Shown here piece by piece: positions 9,376 to 16,365 of a stretch of DNA of 64,000 nucleotides. Under the pieces are notes generated by a model that saw only the letters and a program-made list of their open reading frames with translations, was not told where the DNA came from and did not search any database. The first letter of the stretch is position 1, and each line of letters starts with the position of its first letter. Where the stretch lies: contig OW818698.1 in NCBI GenBank assembly GCA_942493375.1, positions 434,001-498,000 of the forward strand. Direction: 5' to 3'. A program made the translations under genes and the position numbers. The DNA is from G942493375 sp942493375. GTDB lineage: Bacteria > Armatimonadota > UBA5829.

Positions 9376-10632
9376 CTATTTCAAGGATTGGTCTATAATC
9401 TGAATTGTATGCAGGGCACGTTGGGGCATTTTTCTGTGGACGAATGAATCTCTCAGCTGCATTACACAGGCAGGGCAGCCTGTCGCAACTCTCCCAGCTC
9501 CGCTATCTTCTACACACTGCATCTTGACATCTGCCACAATCTGCGATAGCTCCGGATGATATAAACAAAACGCTCCCCCGCCTCCGCAGCACCTGTCCGC
9601 TGACTCCATCTCCACAAACTTATCCCCCAAAGCTGCAGCCAACAATTGCCTTGGTTCCTTATGAACCCCCAACCCGCGCTTCAAGTGACAGGAGTCGTGA
9701 TACGTAACCACCTCAGCATCCTCAAGCACAGCCAGGTTGGAAGCATCCACATACCGGGCAATGAACTCCGATATATCCACTACTTTCTTCCCCAACTGTT
9801 CAGCTTCAGACAGTCCAAGGATTTCAGACCATTCCTGCCTAATAGTAAGCCCGCAGGATCCGCATGATGTAACAATAAAGTCTGCATCGATACCCGACAG
9901 CAGCTTGACATTACTCTCCGCCAGCCGCCTTGCCCCCTCAATATCCCCCGAGTTAAACACAGGAGTTCCGCAGCAGACCAGGCCGTGAGGTAGTATCACT
10001 CTTGCCCCAAGCTTCCTCAGCACACTGACAACCGCCTGCCCCATCTCAGGATAAAGCAGATCAGTCGCACATCCGGGAAAATACACTACTGTGGTTTTAC
10101 ACTCAGCAACCGGTTCCAGGGTCTCGGGGAGAATAGAAAACAGCGTCCGCCGACCGAGTGCAGGCAGGTCCTTGTCACGTCTGATCCCCATATAAGGCAG
10201 AATATCCCGCAGAGGGTTGTTCTGTATGTCCAATCCCAACACATGCTGGCCGAGTCCCATTACTTTCAGTCCCCAGGCCATCAGCTTCGGATTAGGCAGG
10301 GCTTTGTGGAAGATCAGTTTCTTAACAGGCTTCAGACCGTCACGCTCAACAACAGCTCTTCTCATAGCCAGCGCTATTTTGTTAGGTTCAACCCCACTCG
10401 GACACTCACTGGCACAGAACCTGCAGTTGAGACATCTATCCATCTGCTTTGCAACACCCTCAGTAAGCTCAATCTGCCCGCCGGCAACAGCCCGCGCCAA
10501 CCGCACCTTGGCCCTCGGAGAAGTAGTCTCCCTCCCCAAAAACACCGGACAACCAGCCTTACAAAACCCGCACTTCATACAGCTGGCAAAAGCATCCTCA
10601 AGTTGTTTAGTAGCATTGGATAACAAAAGCAT
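9376..10632 (-). CDS. glcF: GlcF-like iron-sulfur subunit of a 2-hydroxyacid oxidase
   Basis: 418 residues, the usual length for GlcF-type subunits. Two [4Fe-4S] ferredoxin motifs are complete: C18, C21, C24 and C28 (CMKCGFCKAGC), and C67, C70, C73 and C77 (CLNCRFCASEC). Two CCG domains follow, with VVYFPGCATD then LVCCGTPVFNSG, and YHDSCHLKRG then DRCCGGGGAFC. The protein passes electrons from the flavin subunit (encoded just upstream at 10818-12215) to the quinone pool or another acceptor, at the inner face of the membrane. AAGGAAC precedes the ATG. The pair may use glycolate, D-lactate or another 2-hydroxyacid; sequence alone does not decide. Confidence 0.9.
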   Translation of the reverse strand: MLLLSNATKQLEDAFASCMKCGFCKAGCPVFLGRETTSPRAKVRLARAVAGGQIELTEGVAKQMDRCLNCRFCASECPSGVEPNKIALAMRRAVVERDGLKPVKKLIFHKALPNPKLMAWGLKVMGLGQHVLGLDIQNNPLRDILPYMGIRRDKDLPALGRRTLFSILPETLEPVAECKTTVVYFPGCATDLLYPEMGQAVVSVLRKLGARVILPHGLVCCGTPVFNSGDIEGARRLAESNVKLLSGIDADFIVTSCGSCGLTIRQEWSEILGLSEAEQLGKKVVDISEFIARYVDASNLAVLEDAEVVTYHDSCHLKRGLGVHKEPRQLLAAALGDKFVEMESADRCCGGGGAFCLYHPELSQIVADVKMQCVEDSGAGRVATGCPACVMQLRDSFVHRKMPQRALHTIQIIDQSLK

Positions 10633-10817
10633 GTTCCTTTATAAGAAGGCATTAATTATCACGCAAAGACGCAAAGAATGGGCTTTGCGTGATGATAAAC
10701 AAGAAAAGGCGAATGAGTTCAGTCTACTGCAAACTAACCTAAAGTCCGTTCGTGCTGAGTAGCGCAAAGCGCGTATCGAAGTATGAATGGACTTTAAATT
10801 CCCACAAAACGGAACTG

Positions 10818-12215
10818 TTACGAAAAGCCCAAAAACTTCCCCGGATTAAGCACGTTGTTGGGGTCCATTGCAGCCTTGATACTGCGCATTACGTTCATGC
10901 TCCCCTCACCGACTTCTCTCTTCAGGAAAGAGGCCTTAGCAAACCCGATCCCGTGCTCCCCGCTGATCGTTCCACCCAGTTCCAGTGCAGCATCAATCAA
11001 CTGCTCGATTGCCAAATGGACTCTCACCATCTCAGCTTCATCTCTGTCATCTGTAAGTATGGTCGGATGCAGATTCCCATCACCAGCATGTCCAAATGTC
11101 CCTATAAGCAATGAATTCTCAGCTGCAATCTGGTCTACCTTGCGTATCATATCGCTGAGTTTCGGCAAAGGCACAGTCACATCCTCAAGAATAGATGTAG
11201 GTTTTGCCCTCGACAGTGCCGCCAGTGCAACCCGCCTGGCTTCCCATATCCGGTCTCTCTGTGCAGGATCTTCAGCCACAGTCAGAGCATCAGCCCCGCT
11301 CTCAACCAGCACACTCCTGCCAAGCTCACCCTCTTCATCGACAGCACACTTCACCAGCCCATCAAACTCAGCAAGAATCAACGCCCCTGCATCAACAGGC
11401 AGCCCCAAGTGAGCAAATTCTTCAATCCGCCGCAGGGTAAAATTGTCAATAATCTCAAGCGTAGCAGGTACCAGCCCAGCAGCCATCAAGTTCGATACAG
11501 CCTGCCCGGCAGCCGCAGCAGAGGAAAAAGTAGCAGTCATAGACTTCCGGTGTTTGGGGAGAGCAACCAGCCGCACACTAATCTCAGTCAACACACCAAG
11601 TGTCCCCTCAGACCCGCACAGCAGTGAAACCAGATCATAACCAGCCACACACTTCCGTGTCCTGGCCCCACTCTTAAATACTTCCCCAGTAGGAGCAACT
11701 GCACATACCTGCATCAAGTAATTCCGGGTAACTCCATACTTCCCCGCCCGCAGTCCCCCGGCATTCTCAGCAACATTCCCGCCGATTGTAGAAACCTTAA
11801 AACTACCCGGATCAGGAGGATATAACAGCCCGTGTTTCTCCACTGCAGTAACCAGAGCAGCCGTAATAACCCCCGGTTCCACCACCGCATGCATATTAGC
11901 CGGATCAATCTCCAAAATCCGGTTCATCCGCGTAAGGTCCAGCACCACTCCACCGCCTGATGCCACCGAACCACCGCTCAGCCCCGTTCCCCCACCCCTC
12001 GGGACAACAGGAAACCGCGCATCATTGGCAAGCACAAGCAGCTGGGATATCTGTTCCGAATCAACCGGCCGCACAACAGCATCAGGCAGAAACTCCTCCC
12101 GCTGACCATCATAAGCATAACAAATCCGGTCCTCATCGCAAGTAAGCACAAAATCAGACCCGACAATAGAAGCAAGCTTTTCAATTACAGAGGCAGAAAG
12201 TCTAGAGGTTTGCAT
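10818..12215 (-). CDS. glcD: GlcD-like FAD-linked 2-hydroxyacid oxidase subunit
   Basis: 465 residues, typical for GlcD and D-lactate dehydrogenase subunits. The N-terminal FAD-binding domain (PCMH/FAD_binding_4 type) shows PVVPRGGGTGLSGGSVA at about residue 70. The C-terminal FAD-oxidase domain shows TFGHAGDGNLHPTIL and SGEHGIGFAK, which hold the conserved His residues of the active site and metal site. It oxidises a 2-hydroxyacid to the 2-oxoacid with FAD and hands electrons to the GlcF-like partner encoded downstream. About 185 bp separates the two genes, and the gap carries a repeat (GAGTAGCGCAAAGCGCGTAT at about 10757) also present in the tandem array at 29800-31270. A GlcE-like third subunit is not seen. 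Confidence 0.9.
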   Translation of the reverse strand: MQTSRLSASVIEKLASIVGSDFVLTCDEDRICYAYDGQREEFLPDAVVRPVDSEQISQLLVLANDARFPVVPRGGGTGLSGGSVASGGGVVLDLTRMNRILEIDPANMHAVVEPGVITAALVTAVEKHGLLYPPDPGSFKVSTIGGNVAENAGGLRAGKYGVTRNYLMQVCAVAPTGEVFKSGARTRKCVAGYDLVSLLCGSEGTLGVLTEISVRLVALPKHRKSMTATFSSAAAAGQAVSNLMAAGLVPATLEIIDNFTLRRIEEFAHLGLPVDAGALILAEFDGLVKCAVDEEGELGRSVLVESGADALTVAEDPAQRDRIWEARRVALAALSRAKPTSILEDVTVPLPKLSDMIRKVDQIAAENSLLIGTFGHAGDGNLHPTILTDDRDEAEMVRVHLAIEQLIDAALELGGTISGEHGIGFAKASFLKREVGEGSMNVMRSIKAAMDPNNVLNPGKFLGFS

Positions 12216-12257
12216 AATAATTACAGCATAAGCGATTGTCGATACATCGTCAAGGGA

Positions 12258-12432
12258 AGGAGGCTTCAGACTTCAGACTTCGGGCTTCAGGAAGGGAGGG
12301 CTGGGTGAAGTTTGGTTGGGGATCGATCAATCCGTTCGTGCTTTGATTTGCTCGATTTGAACGGATAGATTGATTCGTGATCAAAATCCATCAAGCCCTC
12401 CCCACCTGAAGCCCGAAGCCTGACGCCTCCCT
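12258..12432. repeat. Large imperfect inverted repeat built from GGCTTCAG heptamers
   Basis: The left side (12258-12299) runs through GACTTCGGGCTTCAGG and GGAGGGCT. The right side (12391-12432) holds the reverse: AGCCCTCC, then CCTGAAGCCCGAAG. Inside, ATCAATCCGTTC (12326-12337) pairs imperfectly with GAACGGATAGATTGAT (12359-12374). The whole 175-bp gap between the glcD-like gene and the S23-type gene can therefore fold as one long hairpin. It may be a terminator or a small non-autonomous element. Confidence 0.65.
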
Positions 12433-12789
12433 TCAACCTTCGCGCAGAGAGCAAATCAACGCATTTAGAACCTTTTGGGCTTCAATCATTACCGAGTCAC
12501 ATTTGCGAAGATCCTGATCATTTGTATAACCCAGACGTTGAGCCAAACCAAATTGGTAGTATAGTTCCATCAGAGAACCATATGCTATTTCAAGAAAATG
12601 GACATAGTCGATTTGGCTTTTCCGTGTGCATCCTTCGACTATATTTGATGGAACCGAAACCGCCGCTCTCCGCATCTGAGAAGTCAGTCCATATATCTCC
12701 TCTTTAGGGAACGTTCTGGTTATCTGGTAGATCATTACTGCAACTTCATCAGCTAACTCAAATGCGCGTAGTTTCTTATGATCTCGCAT
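12433..12789 (-). CDS. Four-helix-bundle protein, S23/IVS family
   Basis: 118 residues. The family pattern is clear: KLRAFELADEVAVMIYQITRTFP, then EIYGLTSQMRRAAVSVPSNIVEG, then YVHFLEIAYGSLMELYYQFGLAQRLGY. This is the 23S-rRNA intervening-sequence (S23) four-helix-bundle family. Members are named after proteins encoded inside rRNA inserts but are mostly found as free-standing genes, and their cellular job is not established. This one stands alone, in a gap flanked by repeat DNA. GGTGATTT precedes the ATG. Confidence 0.85.
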   Translation of the reverse strand: MRDHKKLRAFELADEVAVMIYQITRTFPKEEIYGLTSQMRRAAVSVPSNIVEGCTRKSQIDYVHFLEIAYGSLMELYYQFGLAQRLGYTNDQDLRKCDSVMIEAQKVLNALICSLREG

Positions 12790-12909
12790 AAATCACCGCC
12801 CCATGTTTTTTCAACACATTACAATCTGATATTAAAACACAAACGTCCCAATCTCGAACCAGCCACTCCCTTCCTGAAGCCCGAAGCCCGAAGTCTGAAG
12901 CCTCCTTCT

Positions 12910-13698
12910 TCACTTCCCAAGATGCGCCGCCAGCAACCGCCCGATAATCTGCTCCCCCTTCTCATCCGCATGCACCACATCCCGCTTAAACCAATCCACA
13001 GGATGCCCGGATTTCTGGACGTATACTCCCCAGTACCCACACAAATCCATAAAGCCGGTCTTCATCTCTTTAGACAGCCGCATCAACTTCGAACGGTAAC
13101 TATCACCCGTGGGATCGATCTTAAACTGGAACTGTTTCTCATCATTAGGGTCAACAGTGCCGAACGGACCTGTCAGCAGCAGGATATCAGCCTCTGAACT
13201 GGCACGTATCTGGTCAATAACCTCATGTATAGACTCTATATCGTCCCGCTGGCTTATACCACCAATAATCACCAGGTCAGGATTAAAATCCAGCACATAT
13301 CTCTGCACTCTGCCGGGTTCTCTATACCACCAACACCCGGTACCGCCTCTGACACTGGTAACCTTAGAGATTTTGCATTTAGGATACTGCTGCTGAAGCA
13401 ATAATTCCCAGGAGGACCGGCTGTTGTCGTTTATTATGCTGTCCCCCAGCATAACAATCTTCAATGCCCCACCTTTGCGAAGGATATCAGCAATGCGGGG
13501 CAGGTTTTTCCAGCGATCTTTAGGAGGAGCATACTTAACCGGAGGAATCTGCGCATATATCTGGTTTATCGATTCCAGAGTACGTTCAGCTGAGGTAATA
13601 ACATACGCATCATTTTCATCACACTGAACTTCCGGAGCACTCACCGAGAGCAGAATCACCCCCACCAATACCGCAAAAAACAAAGTAACCATATTCAT
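12910..13698 (-). CDS. Secreted SGNH/GDSL-type hydrolase
   Basis: 262 residues. The N-terminus MNMVTLFFAVLVGVILLSVS is a signal peptide. Block I is KIVMLGDSIINDN (Gly-Asp-Ser with the nucleophile Ser), block III-like is LVIIGGISQRDD, and block V is DVVHADEKGEQ, with the expected Asp and His of the triad. The spacing fits the SGNH-hydrolase family of esterases and deacetylases that remove acyl groups from polysaccharides or lipids. A role in deacylating carbohydrates is inferred from the surrounding glycosidase genes. Two ATGs (13698 and 13692) are possible; GGTGTGGG directly upstream favours the second slightly. Confidence 0.8.
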   Translation of the reverse strand: MNMVTLFFAVLVGVILLSVSAPEVQCDENDAYVITSAERTLESINQIYAQIPPVKYAPPKDRWKNLPRIADILRKGGALKIVMLGDSIINDNSRSSWELLLQQQYPKCKISKVTSVRGGTGCWWYREPGRVQRYVLDFNPDLVIIGGISQRDDIESIHEVIDQIRASSEADILLLTGPFGTVDPNDEKQFQFKIDPTGDSYRSKLMRLSKEMKTGFMDLCGYWGVYVQKSGHPVDWFKRDVVHADEKGEQIIGRLLAAHLGK

Positions 13699-14039
13699 CC
13701 CACACCACCTTTTAAAATTTCAGATCAGAACACTTCATAACTATATTGGACAACATCACTATGTTTACCTCTGTTGTAAAGAATCGGTTTCAAAGCAACA
13801 AAGCAATCCATTGTGATGCGGGCTTCCGGCCTGCATTCAAAAGCTGAGTTAAATATGAATAATTCAGGCTAGTGGACAAAAGTGATCTTTAGAACAACAC
13901 AATCCAATAAATTTTCCCTTGAAAGCAGGATTATTAAGAAACACAGTCTAAATCTGAATTAGTTTTAATGTAATCCCTGAATTAGAAATCCCAAGCATAT
14001 AAATGCTTACACGCATGGAATTGCAGAAAGAAGACCATC
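13699..14039. other. Divergent intergenic region
   Basis: 341 bp between the minus-strand SGNH gene and the plus-strand small membrane proteins, so it must hold promoters for both. It is AT-rich and contains none of the dispersed repeats seen elsewhere. A short weak hairpin sits near 13818 (GCGGGCTTCCGGCCTGC). I see no convincing -35/-10 pair, operator or RNA gene. Confidence 0.5.
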
Positions 14040-14255
14040 ATGAAAAAGAGTATTCCGATACCTGTAGTTGTTGCGATCATTCTTGTGATCTTAGTAGCTG
14101 CCTGGGGTATGTTAATGCACTACACTGAGTTAAAACCTGTTAAACCGATGTCTATGGAAGAATCTAAACGCATGATGCAACAGATGAATAGCAAGTCAGG
14201 AACAGACAGTAAGACCCAACTGCAGGACAATCCGTCCGCACCTCCGACACGCTAA
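14040..14255 (+). CDS. Small single-span membrane protein (paralogue 1)
   Basis: 71 residues: a short positive start (MKKSIPIP), one membrane helix (VVVAIILVILVAAWGMLMHY), then a soluble tail rich in Met, Gln, Lys and Ser. The start has AGAAAGAAGA upstream. The second gene at 14319 encodes a protein with the same plan and a matching N-terminus (MKK-IP--VV--II), so the two are tandem paralogues, probably in one transcript. No known family is recognised. The N-in, C-out topology is inferred from the charged residues. The function is unknown. Confidence 0.65.
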   Translation: MKKSIPIPVVVAIILVILVAAWGMLMHYTELKPVKPMSMEESKRMMQQMNSKSGTDSKTQLQDNPSAPPTR

Positions 14256-14318
14256 ATGGGAGAGAGCCTTTTTTGCCCTATTCAAGACTCTATATCGGGA
14301 GTTTCAAAGAGGACAATT

Positions 14319-14528
14319 ATGAAAAAAAACATTCCAACTTCAGTAGTTATAGTTATCATTGTTGTAATAGTTGCTGCTATATATGGTATTTACTCCACGT
14401 ATACCAACATACCGATATCTACAGTTGAAGATGCTAAGAGGGATATGGAGTGGTTTAAGAAAAACAAACCCGTCATCACTCCCGCGCCCCCCGCAGCACC
14501 AACTGCACCTAAAGCAGAAAAGAAGTAA
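14319..14528 (+). CDS. Small single-span membrane protein (paralogue 2)
   Basis: 69 residues from the ATG at 14319, chosen because AAAGAGGA lies 5-8 nt upstream and the product then aligns with paralogue 1. An in-frame ATG at 14256 would add a leader with no similarity. The helix is SVVIVIIVVIVAAIYGIY. The tail begins with TVEDAKRDMEWFKKNKPV, comparable to SMEESKRMMQQMN in paralogue 1, and ends in a Pro/Ala-rich, Lys-rich stretch. The gap to paralogue 1 is 63 bp. The function is unknown. Confidence 0.65.
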   Translation: MKKNIPTSVVIVIIVVIVAAIYGIYSTYTNIPISTVEDAKRDMEWFKKNKPVITPAPPAAPTAPKAEKK

Positions 14529-14554
14529 TAATTAGCAGGAACTATCTGGATCAG

Positions 14555-14586
14555 GAGGATGGTAGTTAACCAAAACTACCATCCTC
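14555..14586. terminator. Bidirectional hairpin terminator between convergent genes
   Basis: Perfect 13-bp arms (GAGGATGGTAGTT at 14555-14567 and its complement at 14574-14586) with a 6-nt loop. It lies between the stop of the small plus-strand gene (14528) and the stop of the minus-strand glycosidase (14610), the expected place for a shared terminator. There is no long T-tract. Confidence 0.65.
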
Positions 14587-14609
14587 AGGAAATCCCAAAC
14601 CATTATTCA

Positions 14610-16268
14610 TTACAACCCAAATAGCGAATCCTTCATAGCATTCTGCATAATCTGCCTGCAAACAACAGGATCAGCCCCATGTAAATAATAATAACCCAGC
14701 GGATAGCCGATAATGGTCCGGTGTTGTCTATCTGTGATCAACAATCCATCCCAATTGCTGATCTGTATCAACTCTTTCGGAGGAGCTGATGGAACCTGCA
14801 TGACATCCACAACCATCGGCAGCTTGGTTTTTGCCAGGGCGTCCCTGTCTTTCTTAGGCATCAGTTCAAGAGGTGAAAATGCCAGCACCAACCCTTTATA
14901 CACTTTCAAGTTCTCCCCAAGGTTGTCCTCACAGATCACCCGCAGAGGTACTTTCATATCTGTAAGTAGCTTCCAGAACCCGAACTGGGCATCGTGCAGC
15001 CATTCTGTTTCCTCTCTATACCTGTAATTAGCCCACTTAGAAAAGAACAGCAGGACAGTCTTCTTAGGTTCAAGTGTCTTTGGCCGAGATGCTTTCGCAG
15101 ATTTTATCAGCTTACCAAAGTATGGAATCACCGGAGATGCACTCGGTAGTTCCTTGGCATAAGACATATTCGCTATCTTTATCCCCGCGCCGGTTTTTAC
15201 GATCTCCATTCCCATCGCTTCGCAGATATCATTCGTGTATCCAAACTGCGCAATATTAGTCAGTCCATCAAACTCAAAACAAACCTGCTTGCCGGTTACA
15301 CCCCTGAATGTATCGATCACAGCATTTACATGCCATAAAGGAGTACTCCCCGGATGCCAGAAGAAGTCATATGAATGCACTACCTGATCGCTCCCCCGGG
15401 TCATCCCCCAGTAGTCCAGGTTTGAGAACTGTGCGCTCAGTTTCCGGTAGCTCTCACCAAGTGGAGAGGATATTTTCGCATCCGGGTCCCCTGCCCTTAT
15501 AGCCTTAGTAAACCGCTCCACCGCACTCCGCCAGCAATGCTCTCTGAAAGCAATAAACGCCAGATTAGCAGGATCATTATCAGGGGAACCATGCGTAATG
15601 CCCGGAACAGGAGGAGTTTCCGGCAGATTCACCTTATTCCCAACAACCCTCGCCAGCCATTCAGGTCTCGGTGTTTGTATAGCCTTTCGCCAGAGTGCCA
15701 GTGAAGAAGCATCATATGTCCACCAGTCACTGTACTTCAGCTCCGCATGTGTCCCAATAAATGCATTGAAGTAAACATCCTCCCCCTTGCATTCCCTAGA
15801 AATTGCCGTACACAGTGGCCCATAATGTTCCCAGAACCGCTCATCAGCAATAGATGGCATAGGTCCCATTGAAGCCTGTCCGTTTGGATCCAGCCAGAAA
15901 TCACCCTTATACCAACCCGGAGTCGCACCAGCATAATAACTGTTAATCCGCAGCCTCATTCCAAGACCATACTTCTTACAGACAGCCAACCTGTCACGCA
16001 GAAAAGTAAGATCAATCTTCCCAGCCTCAGGCTCCAAAAGGTTCCAGGGCAAAGATATCTCCACCCGGGTAATCCCACACCCCTTCAGATCAGCAACCCA
16101 GGCCTCAAACACCCCCAACTCCCGCGCCGGACCAGTCCAATCCCAAATATCAAAAGAATACTCCATCTCTGAACCCATCTTTGCAGTCCCCAACTCACCA
16201 GAAACCGCAGCCTGCCCTAATCCACAAAGCACCAATAAAACCACACCAAGCACAACCAATCCCCTCAT
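14610..16268 (-). CDS. Secreted family-14/42-like glycosidase
   Basis: 552 residues with signal peptide MRGLVVLGVVLLVLCGLGQA. The barrel begins with CGITRVEISLPWNLLEPEAG, then YGLGMRLRINSYY, the strand order and Trp-rich motifs of GH14/GH42-type clan-A glycosidases. VYFNAFIGTHAELKYSDWW has a Glu in the position usual for the acid/base, and VCFEFDGLTN a Glu in the position of the nucleophile; both assignments are inferred. The C-terminal third looks like the Rossmann-like trimerisation domain of GH42 (KTVLLFFSKWANYRY; YKGLVLAFSPLELMP). The substrate is unknown; beta-galactosides are a plausible guess. The ATG has GAGGG upstream. Confidence 0.65.
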   Translation of the reverse strand: MRGLVVLGVVLLVLCGLGQAAVSGELGTAKMGSEMEYSFDIWDWTGPARELGVFEAWVADLKGCGITRVEISLPWNLLEPEAGKIDLTFLRDRLAVCKKYGLGMRLRINSYYAGATPGWYKGDFWLDPNGQASMGPMPSIADERFWEHYGPLCTAISRECKGEDVYFNAFIGTHAELKYSDWWTYDASSLALWRKAIQTPRPEWLARVVGNKVNLPETPPVPGITHGSPDNDPANLAFIAFREHCWRSAVERFTKAIRAGDPDAKISSPLGESYRKLSAQFSNLDYWGMTRGSDQVVHSYDFFWHPGSTPLWHVNAVIDTFRGVTGKQVCFEFDGLTNIAQFGYTNDICEAMGMEIVKTGAGIKIANMSYAKELPSASPVIPYFGKLIKSAKASRPKTLEPKKTVLLFFSKWANYRYREETEWLHDAQFGFWKLLTDMKVPLRVICEDNLGENLKVYKGLVLAFSPLELMPKKDRDALAKTKLPMVVDVMQVPSAPPKELIQISNWDGLLITDRQHRTIIGYPLGYYYLHGADPVVCRQIMQNAMKDSLFGL

Positions 16269-16283
16269 CCAAAACCCTCTTCC

Positions 16284-16352
16284 TTCTCCGCGCCCTCCGC
16301 GTCTCCGCGTGAAACTCCCTTCCCGAAGCCTAAAGCCTAAAGTCTAACGCCT
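16284..16352. repeat. Dispersed repeats of families D and C
   Basis: Positions 16284-16316 carry the 9-bp-period motif CCGCGTCTCCGCGTGAAA (family D), also present near 25688, 56365 and 58758. Positions 16322-16352 carry the heptamer-type CCTAAAGCCTAAAGTC motif (family C), found at a dozen other places in the window. The copies fill the gap between the GH42-like and GH2 genes. Confidence 0.75.
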
Positions 16353-16365
16353 GAAGTCTGCTCCT

